Shown here piece by piece: positions 35,842-44,237 of a stretch of DNA of 64,000 nucleotides (position 1 is the stretch's first letter; each line of letters begins with the position of its first letter). The translations under genes and the position numbers were made by a program. Below the pieces are notes generated by a model. It made no database searches. It was given only the letters and a program-made list of their open reading frames with translations, and had not been told where the DNA came from. Origin of the DNA: CAWFLT01 sp963816795 (lineage in GTDB: Bacteria > Acidobacteriota > Vicinamibacteria > Vicinamibacterales > SCN-69-37); the NCBI GenBank assembly GCA_963816795.1, contig CAWFLT010000008.1:62001-126000 (forward strand). The letters run 5' to 3'.

Positions 35842-38605
35842 CTATTTCCCCGCCATCTTCGCCTTCAGCTCTTCGAACCAGTTGAGGACCACCTCGATCT
35901 GAGTCGCGGAGCCACGGACGTTCTCTGTGTTGCCCACGGGGACAAGCCGACGATCAGGCCGGAGAACTTGCCGGTTCGCACGATGTCGTAAGGCCTTGGT
36001 AAGGCTGGCGGACCCCCATTGAACTCTTTCTTGGAACCGTAACCACTCGGGCATCCCGAACTTAAACGCCGGCTGCGTCGTGACGGTGACGACTTCGAAT
36101 GCGTGGGCCTCGGATCGTAGATCAGGCTCCTCTCCGTCCAGGCGACCAGCAGCGGATGGTGTGGGATGTCTGACTCGACGAAGAGCTGATGCGGCTGGCT
36201 CGCCGGTCGCAGGGAACGGCTGGACGTAGATCGTCGTCCTCCTCCCGTTCGGTGCTCGAATAGGCCACCCACCGTCCGTCGGGTGAAAACACGGCGCGAT
36301 GGGAGACCCGACGGACACGGGCCGAAGGGCGTCGCCGTCTTGTCCTGCAGCGAGAACGTCCACAACGACACGTCCGGTCCCTTTGGTGACGCTGAACAGG
36401 AGCACGTCGGCCGTCGGAGACCAGGACTCCGGCGCATGTGATTCGCCGGATCCGGCGTCGTGAGGCGTTCGGCGCCGTGCCGGCCGTCGGCGGGCTGCCA
36501 GAAGATGGCGAGATCGCCTTCGCGATCCGACTGAAACGCGACGCGCGTGCCGTCCGGACGTCCAGATCGGAAAGCGGTTGCTCCCTCCGGACGTGAGCCG
36601 CTCGCATCGTGGTCGTCCCGGACAGGTCGTAGATCCAGACGATCGCCTCCTTGCCGTCGTCGTTCCGCAAAGGCGATGCGGTTGCCGTCCGGAGACACGC
36701 GCGGCCACGGCGTACGGGCCGGGCTGGGAGCTTCAGCGGCTCGACCTTTCCCTGTGGATCCATCAGCGCCGAGATCCAGTCAGGTCCGCCGATGCCGAGA
36801 CCGGGCCAGGAACGTACACGAGGGTAGCCGGTGTCGAGACGCTGAAGTTGCGCCGCGCGCGCCGTGAGCGACTCGCCCGCAGTTGCGGCTGACGCCCTCG
36901 ACAATCGGCACAGACGTTCCCCTCTGTTTTCAGCCGGTCGCAGATCGAACGCGACCGCGTACAGGCTGCCGCTGAGCGCGTACACGATGTGACCGGTCGG
37001 GACGTACCGGGCATCGCTGCCGCCTTCGATGAGCATGGTTCGGTTCGTCCCGATTTCAACGACTGCACGACGATGTGCGCTTGGTCCCATCGATCGCCCG
37101 CGGTGCCGGTGGCCACCGTGAACAGCACGTGCTGACCGTCGGCAGCATCTGCGGGCCACTGTGCCGCCTCATCGGCCTTGACGCGCACGAGCACCGTCTG
37201 GCGCGCCGTCCGTCGGCGGAGACCCGCCAGATGCCCTTGCGCGCCCTGGCCGAAGACGATGCCGTCTCGGCCCCCAGCTCATCCCGGTCAGGGTCTCGGC
37301 CGGGCAGATCGGCTTGACGACACCGCCGTGAGCGTCAATTTTCTTGAGCGTCTGATCTCGACGGCATAAGAAGGCGATCGATCGGCCGTCGGGCGAAAAG
37401 ACCGGCTCTCTCACGCCGACGTACGCTTCGGTGCCGGGAATCGGCTTCGCCTCCCACCTCCGTCATCGAGCCGGAGATAGAGCCGGGACGGCGCAGGCCA
37501 CGTACGCCAGCTGCGCGCCGTCCGGCGACATCGCGACCACGTGCGCCCCATCGGTGCCGTCGAGCAGTCTGACCGGCCGGCAAGCTGCTAGCGCGAATCG
37601 CGTCACGAGCGGCGGCGAGGGCCTGGAGATACCAGACGGCCGTCGCGGCGAGCGCGAGCGCGAGCGCAGCGGCGACGACCCACGGCAGCGCGCGATGGCG
37701 AAGCCAGCGGAGACGCTGGTCGACCGGTCGCCTCGACCGGCGTCGCGCCGGATGGCGTTTCCGACAACATCTCGAGGCGCGAACGCCAGATCGCGCGCCG
37801 ACTGAAACCGCGTCTCGCGCGTTTTCTCCAGACAGCGCGCGACGATGCGCGCGAGCGCCGGCGACACGTCGCGCCGAGCGAGCGCCGGCGGATCTTCTTT
37901 CAGGATGGCGACCATCGTCTCGGCCGCGGTTGCGCGCGCGAACGCCGCACGGCCCGTCGAGCATCTCGTAGAGGATCGGCGCCGAAGCTGAAGATGTCGG
38001 ACCGCGCGATCGACGGCCTCGCCGCGGACCTGCTCCGGCGACATGTAGCCGACCGTGCCCACCACCATGCCCGGCCGCGGTCTCGGTCGGCAGGCCGGTC
38101 TGCGCGGCGCCGCGTCGCTCGGCGCGCGTCAGCTTCGCGATGCCGAAGTCGAGGATCTTGATCCGGCCGTCGTTCGTGACGAACAGGTTGTCGGGTTTCA
38201 GGTCGCGGTGGACGATCCCCTTGTCGTGCGCGGCGGCGAGCCCTTCCGCCGATCTGTCGCGCGTAGTCGATGGCCTTGCGCGGCGCCAGCGCGCCACGGC
38301 TGCAGACGCTGGCGCGAGCGACTCGCCTTCGAGCAGCTCGGAGACGATGTAGGGCGCGCCGGCATGCGTGCCGATGTCGTAGACGGCCAGGATGTTCGGG
38401 TGATTGAGCTGCCCGGCGGCGCGCGCCTCCTGCTCGAAGCGATGCAACCGGCTGCGATCGGCCGCGAAGCGTCTCGGGATCAGCTTGATCGCGACGTCGC
38501 GGCCGAGGCGTGGATCGCGCGCGCGGTAGACCTCGCCCATGCCGCCGGCGCCGAGCCAGCCGAGCATTTCATAAGGACCGATGAAGGTCCCGGCGGCAAT
38601 GGCAT
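35842..38605 (-). CDS. Ser/Thr protein kinase with C-terminal TolB/WD40-like propeller (many frameshifts)
   Basis: Membrane-spanning PknB-type kinase of ~900 residues. The kinase part shows [45 protein letters not shown] and ILDFGIAKL, then [15 protein letters not shown] membrane segment ([20 protein letters not shown]) follows, then TolB-like propeller pieces in several frames, ending [13 protein letters not shown]. The likely start is ATG 38603-38605, with a missing base just after it ([14 protein letters not shown] expected). About ten breaks are present. Kinase-TolB fusions are characteristic of Acidobacteriota. It follows the FHA regulator gene by 18 bases, suggesting a phospho-signalling pair. 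Confidence 0.75.
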
Positions 38606-38623
38606 GGACCGGCCGATTATGAC

Positions 38624-39288
38624 CTAGTCCGTGACGCTTCCGGTCTCGGTCGAACCCAGGGTGCCGCGCTGGTGAAACGTCATCAGCAGCGATCCGATGC
38701 GGATCGCGTCGCCGTCGGCGAGCCGGACCGGTGAGGTGACACGTTCGCTGCCGCGGAACGTGCCGTTCTTGCTGCCGAAGTCCTCGAGCACAGTGGCTCC
38801 GTCGTGACGACGAACCGCGCATGACGACGCGAGACCGTCGACGCGTCGAGCCTGACCTCGACGTCGGGATCGCGTCCCACGACGTTGTTCGCCGACTGAC
38901 AACGGAAAGCGCCGCCCGCCCCATTCGAGCCAGCAGCGGCGGCCGCTCGCAGTTCGGATCCTGCGGCCAGTGGCCGCCAGGACCGGTGGCGTCGCCGCAG
39001 AACGCGTAGCCGAACCCGTGCGCAGTCCGGACGAACCGGGGCGCGCGCGCGCGTCACCGAGCGCTTCGCGAATCTCGGCGACGAGGTTCGAGAGGTTGGC
39101 TTCGGCGACGAAGGTCTCGGGCCAGAGCCGTTCCTGCAGCTCGGCCTTCGACAGCACTTTCGGACGATCCGAGACGAGCGCCACGAGCAGCTCGAACGCC
39201 TTGGGCGCGAGGTGAATCTCGCGAGCCGGCCTGCGGTCAGTTGTCTGGTGTCGAGATCGAGGATGAACGGGCCGAAGCGGATCTTCAC
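38624..39288 (-). CDS. winged-helix DNA-binding / FHA-domain regulator (frameshifted)
   Basis: Transcriptional regulator of ~220 residues. It starts [20 protein letters not shown], the N-terminus of an OmpR/CadC-type winged helix. The recognition part appears in a second frame ([40 protein letters not shown]). A C-terminal FHA phosphothreonine-binding domain follows: [27 protein letters not shown] and [15 protein letters not shown]. Breaks lie near 39225, 39040, 38890 and 38790. Encoded directly upstream of a Ser/Thr kinase, the FHA domain probably reads that kinase's phosphorylation. Confidence 0.75.
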
Positions 39289-39495
39289 GTGGTGTGGTCG
39301 GCTTGGTCCCTATCTTAGTCGATGTGAGGAAGAAGGCTGGCCCTTCAGGCGTGTTTCATCCTGACGCCAATTACCAGCCAGACGATCCATACCCTTTTTC
39401 TCCGCTTGCGAATCGTGTCGCCGCTTTCAGCAACGATCCGTTTCACAGACGCTTGTTTACGGCCTTGCCGACGTGTTCGGCTCAATCGCCGGGGC

Positions 39496-41034
39496 ATGAC
39501 AGAATCTCCCGCTGTGGCCCAGCGCATCCCCATCCAGCTTCACGTCGCGAACGCCCTCCAGTGGCTGGGCACGCTGTACCGAAATCCCGCCGAGGCCATC
39601 AAGGAGCACGTGAGCAATGCCATTGACGAACACCTGAAGGCCAAGCTGACGGGCACGGCGCACGATCGATGCGACGTGACGTTCACGCTCGACCGCAAGC
39701 ACGTCGTCGTCGACTATCCCTACGGGATGAGCCGGAAGGAGTTCGAATCCGCCCTGCAGCGGGTGGCAGACTCGGCCAAACGGGCCGGCACGGCGGGGAC
39801 GATCGGGCGGCTCGGCATCGGCATCTTCAGCTTTCAGCAAGTTGGCAGGCGGTGCACGTTCTTGTCGCGAAAGACCAACGTCGCCGAGACCCTCAAGGTG
39901 GTGCTGAAGGAAGGCGCCGACGAAGCCACGATCGAAACGGCGCTGGCGCGGGAGGCGCTGGCGCGCCCCGGCTTGCGGGTGGCGATCTCCGAGCTGAAGT
40001 TCGATCCCACGCGATCGCGCGGGCCGCTCGCGCCAGACAGCCTGCGGCGGTATCTGGCCGAGAAGTTCGAGGCCTACTTGCGGGAAGGCTGGCTCCGAAT
40101 CACGATTCGGGCCGGTATCGGCGAGTTCGCGGTGACACCGGCTCGCGTGGAGCTGCCACGATTGTTGGCCGATGTCGGAGGCATCACGGTCGCCGGCGAT
40201 CGGCAACGACACGTGCGCCTCGATCTGTACTTCGATCCCACGGGTCGCGGCCGGGTCGCGATTCGCCACCGTGGCGTCGTCATCGTCGAGGACGTGGCGA
40301 TGCTGACGGCGTACGGCCTGGAAGAGAGCACCTGGGCGCAGGGACACGTCCGCGGCACGCTGGACGTGGATTTTCTGACGCCGCTGCCGGCGCGGTCAGG
40401 GTTCGATGAGAACGCAGACTGGATCGCATTCCTCGACGCGCTCGACAAGTATCTGCCGACGCTTCGTGAAGAGGTCGACACGCACCTGCGCGCCCAGCGC
40501 GCCAGGGAAGCCGGGGTCGTCGGCGAGCGCGCGCTGCGGCTCGCGCGGGACATTCTCGATCTCGACGAATTCCGCGATCTTGCGCTGCCCGGCGGACTGG
40601 CCAAACGCGGCCGTCCGGCGCCGCCAGCGGTGACGGAGGGCGAACAGCGGTCGCGAAAACGGCGCGCCGCGCGGAACAGCGCGCCCAAAGGTCCGGGCGA
40701 CACCGTGTCGCCGCGGGGCCGGCGCATCGGCTACCACGAAGTCCCGTTCGAGCCTGGATCGCGGGCCCATAGCCGCTTCACGGCTGGCGTCGTGGAGGTC
40801 AACACCCTCCATCCGGACTTCTTGAATGCCGCGAGCCGGGGCGACTCGCGCCTTGCCTATGCCGCGCTGATGATTGGCAAGGAATCGATCGCGTGGAACG
40901 ATCGGAGCGGCACCGCCGGCGACTTCCTCGAAAAACTGCTCGACTTCTACTTCAAGCTGCACGGACGGAAGTCGACGCGGGGACGCAAACGGCACAGTGT
41001 GGACGCCGAGCAGGACCGGCTGACGTTGGAGTGA
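39496..41034 (+). CDS. stand-alone GHKL (Hsp90/MORC-like) ATPase
   Basis: Cytosolic ATPase of ~512 residues with no frame break. The GHKL motifs are visible: N box AIKEHVSNAIDEHLKAK (Glu, Asn, Asp), a divergent motif I VDYPYGMSRKEF in place of the usual DNGxGM, and motif III GTIGRLGIGIFSFQQVG. A transducer-like middle follows (HVRLDLYFDPTGRGRVAIRH; VDFLTPLPARSGF), then a basic linker (SRKRRAARNS) and a C-terminal helical domain (VVEVNTLHPDFLNAASRGDS). ATG 39496 (MTESPAVAQRIPIQLHVANA) fits the domain start. The role is unknown; related stand-alone GHKL ATPases occur in chromatin-like, repair or defence contexts. Confidence 0.75.
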   Translation: MTESPAVAQRIPIQLHVANALQWLGTLYRNPAEAIKEHVSNAIDEHLKAKLTGTAHDRCDVTFTLDRKHVVVDYPYGMSRKEFESALQRVADSAKRAGTAGTIGRLGIGIFSFQQVGRRCTFLSRKTNVAETLKVVLKEGADEATIETALAREALARPGLRVAISELKFDPTRSRGPLAPDSLRRYLAEKFEAYLREGWLRITIRAGIGEFAVTPARVELPRLLADVGGITVAGDRQRHVRLDLYFDPTGRGRVAIRHRGVVIVEDVAMLTAYGLEESTWAQGHVRGTLDVDFLTPLPARSGFDENADWIAFLDALDKYLPTLREEVDTHLRAQRAREAGVVGERALRLARDILDLDEFRDLALPGGLAKRGRPAPPAVTEGEQRSRKRRAARNSAPKGPGDTVSPRGRRIGYHEVPFEPGSRAHSRFTAGVVEVNTLHPDFLNAASRGDSRLAYAALMIGKESIAWNDRSGTAGDFLEKLLDFYFKLHGRKSTRGRKRHSVDAEQDRLTLE

Positions 41035-41062
41035 TTCGGATCGTTCGGATCACCGAGCACCT

Positions 41063-41768
41063 TCATGAAGCAGCTCCGGAGGAGGACGGCGTGGTCATCG
41101 GCGGCCGCCGCAACAATGAGATGAGCACCTCGAGCTCAGTGTCATCCTTCATGCCGTGAAACACTTCCTCGCGTTCAAGAAGAAACCCGACATTCACGCA
41201 CAAGTCTCGGTAGGTACGAATCACGGGGGGCCGCAGGAGATAACCGGCGTTGTCGCCGAAGGTATTCGCCATGAGCAAGCGGCCGCCGCCGGCCGTGGCC
41301 GTGAACAATCGATGCGCCAACCACGAGACATCGAAGAAGGAGTACAACCACCCGACGTAGTAGACCGTCTCGTTCATCACGATGAGATCCCAGGGACTCT
41401 CCTCCTCGGGTGCGATCTCCATGACGTTGGCCACGCGGAACTCGACGCTGCCGCCGGTAGCCTCGCTCGCGCGCGCGCTCGATGGCCGCCGGCGAGACGT
41501 CCAGCGCCACGACGCGGTCGGACACGCCGGCCAGAAGTCGCGTGAACGCGCCCGCTCCGCAACCGATCTCGAGCGTGCGCGAGTACCGTCGATCGCGGAG
41601 GAGCTCCATCAGCCGTTGATACCTGGCCTGCTCGAACGCGCTGGTTTCCAGCTTCCAGTAGTCGCCTTGATTCCACAGACTGTCGAAGAAGCGCCGCGCG
41701 CGATCTCCGGCCTGCTCGCGATCCACCGAGTCGGATTCATTCCCGGATGTCGAGCCCGGCATCGTCAT
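41063..41768 (-). CDS. SAM-dependent methyltransferase, NodS-like (frameshifted)
   Basis: Class I methyltransferase of ~235 residues. Motif I is TLEIGCGAGAFTRLLAG, followed by VVALDVSPAAIERAR (acidic end of strand 2). The frame breaks near 41455 in a GCGCGC run. The other frame continues RVANVMEIAPEEESPWDLIV and MNETVYYVGWLYSF, the motif usual in NodS-type and related small-molecule methyltransferases. The product probably methylates a small substrate. The last codons of the second frame (PPMTTPSSSGAAS) may be slightly altered by a further error. Start ATG 41766-41768; another ATG lies 6 bases inside. Confidence 0.75.
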
Positions 41769-41900
41769 GGTTCGACGAGCTGAAGGCGCGCGCGCCGATC
41801 GGGAAGCGAGAGCGGGGTTCGCAACGCGGCCAACGCTGCGGTGGTTGTCTCGTGGTCACGGATTTCGGCGTGCATACGTTCGATCCAACCGAACGAGCGA

Positions 41901-42587
41901 TCAGGTGAAGGTCCAGCCGGAGAACTCGCTGCCGAGCGCGCCGAGGTGATCGCCGACGCTGCCTGGCGACCTGGGGTGATTCACGGTCACCGTGCCGGCG
42001 CTGTCGATGCTGAAGCCATAGGTCACGCTGTCGAAGCGCTTCACGTCGGTGCCGTCCACGCCGGCGATGCTGAGCACGGCGTCCCAGACGATCGTGCCGG
42101 TCGGATGCGCCGGGCGCCCGGGTCCGTCGGAGAAGTGCCCGGGCTGCGCCGTCTCTTCGGCGTCGGTCCAGTAGAACGGCTTCGAGTCGTCGTTCGGGCG
42201 GGGATCGACGTAGGTGAGCGGCGTCGCGAGCAGCGGCGCGCCGACCGGCGTGTCGCTCGGATCGTTGGTCGTGACCGTCTGCACCCAGCGGAACCCGTCC
42301 GGATACGTCGCGGAGCTGGTCAGCCCATCGGCATCCGCCGTGACGTCGATGCCGTTGGCGTTGGCCGCGACCGACATCGCCCCAACGGACTGATCGGCTT
42401 TCCTGCGCCCTTTCTGCGTGATCTTGTCGGCGGCGCGCGCGACGTCGACCGGCAGCGCGCCGAAGCGGAAGGGCGCGATGCTCGGAGGCGCGAGGACGCT
42501 GGCTGCGGATGCGCGGGACACTCCACGACCGATCGGTCGCCGACCAGGCCGACCGCCGATCCACCGCTGCTGAGCGGGCGAACGCAC
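41901..42587 (-). CDS. hypothetical protein next to the injection-system regulator, possible cargo-type protein
   Basis: About 228 residues. GTG 42587 (MRSPAQQRWIGGRPGRRPIG) is my preferred start, with GGAGAAG 11-17 bases upstream; the open frame reaches 42662. The N-terminal half is basic, Ala/Pro-rich and probably disordered. The C-terminal half (ATYPDGFRWVQTVTTNDP; YVDPRPNDDSKPFYWTDAEE; GTVTVNHPR; LGSEFSGWTFT) looks like a compact beta domain. From memory, this domain occurs at the end of DUF4157-containing proteins, a family enriched in injection-system loci; the DUF4157 HExxH part itself is absent. It is divergent from the sigma-54 regulator gene and shares its upstream region. Confidence 0.55.
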   Translation of the reverse strand: MRSPAQQRWIGGRPGRRPIGRGVSRASAASVLAPPSIAPFRFGALPVDVARAADKITQKGRRKADQSVGAMSVAANANGIDVTADADGLTSSATYPDGFRWVQTVTTNDPSDTPVGAPLLATPLTYVDPRPNDDSKPFYWTDAEETAQPGHFSDGPGRPAHPTGTIVWDAVLSIAGVDGTDVKRFDSVTYGFSIDSAGTVTVNHPRSPGSVGDHLGALGSEFSGWTFT

Positions 42588-42649
42588 GCATGCTGCTCTT
42601 CTCCGTGGCCCTCTATCTTTTCTCCGTGGGTCTCGTTTTATACCATGGC

Positions 42650-42678
42650 TTGACAGCGTCACCCTCCAGGAATAGCAT
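42650..42678 (+). promoter_or_regulatory. sigma-70-type promoter of the sigma-54 activator gene
   Basis: TTGACA (42650-42655) and TAGCAT (42673-42678) are separated by exactly 17 bases, on the A+T-richer stretch between the two divergent genes. Predicted transcription starts near 42685, about 50 bases before ATG 42734. The -35 box is perfect and the -10 box matches 4 of 6. On the opposite strand a TATAAA (42637-42642) might serve the divergent gene. Confidence 0.5.
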
Positions 42679-42733
42679 CCGGGGCGACCCCCGCGATTTC
42701 CGGACCAGCGTTCCTCGCAGAACGATCTGCCTG

Positions 42734-43819
42734 ATGTCCGCGGCGTGGCGCTCCCCCGACGCCGCCGCAGACGGTCACGTCACTGTCACGCGCGCGGTCG
42801 ATACTTCTCGACAGGAATCTGCTGTGACGGCCGTTCCGGGCATCGACTTCATTCAGCGCAACCTCATCGGCCGCGCGCCGCGATTCGTGCGCGCGCTCGA
42901 CTTGATCGAGCGCATCGCGCGATCGGATGCGACGGTGCTCATCAAGGGCGAGACCGGCACCGGCAAGGAGCTCGCGGCCCGGGCCATTCACTATCTGAGC
43001 GGACGTCGGACGCAGGCGTTCGTGCCCGTCAACTGCGGCGCGATTCCGGACACGCTGGTCGAAAGCGAGTTCTTCGGCCACGTGCGCGGCGCGTTCACGG
43101 ACGCCAAGGACACGCGCGAGGGGGTGATCGCGCAGGCGCGCGGCGGCACGCTGTTCCTCGACGAGCTCGAGGCGCTGAGCCCGCGCGGCCAGGTGGTGCT
43201 GCTCCGGTTCCTGCAGGACCAGATCTACAAGCCGGTCGGCGGCGCCGACGCGCGCAGCGGCAACGTCCGCATCCTCGGCTCGACCAACGTCGATCTGAAC
43301 GCGCTGGCGGCGCAGGGACAGTACCGGCGCGACCTGGTCTTCCGGCTGTGCGTGCTCGGGCTCGACCTGCCGGCGCTGCGCGACCGGCCCGGCGACGCCC
43401 GGCTCCTTGCCGACGCATTCCTCCAGCGTTACACCGAGCAGTACGCGCTGCCGCCGAGGACCTTCGGTGCCGAGGCCCGCCGGCGGCTCGACACCTACCC
43501 GTGGCCCGGCAACGTGCGCGAGCTCGAGAACGTGATCCACCGCGAGGTCGTGCTGAGCGATCGCGGCGAGATCACCCTGAGCGAAGTCGAAGAGGCCGAC
43601 ACCGCGGCGCCCTCGCCGGCGCCGCCGGCGTCCCCCGAAGTGACCCAGTTCTGCGTCGCCAAGGCGCGGGCCGTGGCCGAATTCGAACGCGCTTACGTCG
43701 CCGACCTGCTGACCCGCACCCACGGCAACCTCAGCCAGGCGGCCCGGCTCGCCGGCAAGGACCGCAGCCGCCTCGGCAAGCTGGTCAAAAAGTACGGCAT
43801 CGAACGCCACGCTGGCTGA
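42734..43819 (+). CDS. sigma-54-dependent enhancer-binding transcriptional activator
   Basis: AAA+ activator of 361 residues that opens sigma-54 promoters. Residues ~40-280 are the AAA+ core: Walker A GETGTGKE (72-79), sigma-54-contact loop GAFTDA (119-124; the usual form is GAFTGA), Walker B GGTLFLDE (137-144) and the arginine region QYRRDLVFRL. A Fis-type helix-turn-helix follows at the C-terminus (GNLSQAARLAGKDRSRLGKL). Only ~40 residues precede the core, so there is no receiver, GAF, PAS or FHA sensor; control must come from its own expression or a partner, as with PspF. ATG 42734 is the last start before the core. It lies directly upstream of a sigma-54 promoter and the injection-system operon, which it very likely controls. 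Confidence 0.9.
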   Translation: MSAAWRSPDAAADGHVTVTRAVDTSRQESAVTAVPGIDFIQRNLIGRAPRFVRALDLIERIARSDATVLIKGETGTGKELAARAIHYLSGRRTQAFVPVNCGAIPDTLVESEFFGHVRGAFTDAKDTREGVIAQARGGTLFLDELEALSPRGQVVLLRFLQDQIYKPVGGADARSGNVRILGSTNVDLNALAAQGQYRRDLVFRLCVLGLDLPALRDRPGDARLLADAFLQRYTEQYALPPRTFGAEARRRLDTYPWPGNVRELENVIHREVVLSDRGEITLSEVEEADTAAPSPAPPASPEVTQFCVAKARAVAEFERAYVADLLTRTHGNLSQAARLAGKDRSRLGKLVKKYGIERHAG

Positions 43820-43822
43820 GCT

Positions 43823-43879
43823 GGGGTCAGACGGGGGTCAGACCGGGGTCAGACCCTCGTCTGACCCCGGTCTGACCCC
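43823..43879. repeat. palindromic GTCAGAC array: candidate enhancer or terminator hairpin
   Basis: Three direct copies of GTCAGAC (with G-rich spacers) are followed by two inverted copies, GTCTGAC, around a short TCG loop. The whole forms a strong hairpin right after the activator gene. It lies about 65-120 bases upstream of the -24 element, the normal distance for activator-binding enhancers. It could equally be a transcription-ending hairpin or a dispersed GGGGTCAGACCCC-type repeat; no T-run follows. Confidence 0.6.
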
Positions 43880-43942
43880 ACCTGGGACCAAAGCGCCGCA
43901 CCCAGAACGCCCCACTTCAGTCGTCGCTCCCACGACATCCGC

Positions 43943-43959
43943 CTGGTACCGCGCTTGCG
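43943..43959 (+). promoter_or_regulatory. sigma-54 promoter of the contractile injection operon
   Basis: CTGGTACCGCGCTTGCG has TGG (GG at 43945-43946) and a perfect TTGC (GC at 43957-43958) separated by the required 10 bases. Only the inner part of the -24 box (TAC for CAC) departs from consensus. Transcription should start near 43970, about 13 bases before the first gene. Its position directly after a sigma-54 activator gene makes it convincing. Confidence 0.7.
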
Positions 43960-43982
43960 ACAGGCCGCCGCCGAGCGCGCGG

Positions 43983-44210
43983 ATGTCGGATCCCGACCAC
44001 GCGGTTCGCATTGCGGCGGATTCAATCCTGCGCTACCTCGCCGACCACCCGGATGCGGCAGACACGTCCGACGGAATCCGCGCGTGGTGGCTGTCCGGGG
44101 TGTCGAAGACGGCCGTCGACGCCGCGTTGACCGATCTCGTCAGACGCGGGCTCGTCAGGCGCCAGGACGTTCCCGGCGCCGCGCCGGTGTATTCACGCGC
44201 CGCGCGCTGA
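43983..44210 (+). CDS. small winged-helix-like protein, first gene of the eCIS operon
   Basis: A 75-residue protein (MSDPDHAVRIAADSILRYLA). The pattern of helices with a TAVDAALTDLVRRGLVRRQD segment is that of a small winged helix-turn-helix. It could be a repressor or assembly regulator, or a structural adaptor; no homologue can be named with confidence. Its start follows the sigma-54 promoter so closely that it must be the first translated gene. The sheath gene begins 27 bases after its stop, with AAGGAG before it. Confidence 0.6.
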   Translation: MSDPDHAVRIAADSILRYLADHPDAADTSDGIRAWWLSGVSKTAVDAALTDLVRRGLVRRQDVPGAAPVYSRAAR

Positions 44211-44237
44211 ACGCGGCGCGCTTCGAAGGAGCAGAGC

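Noticed and set aside
43823..43879. CRISPR repeat
   Set aside because: The repeated unit is only 7 bases, with inverted copies and 1-5-base spacers, so it is a palindromic array and not a CRISPR.
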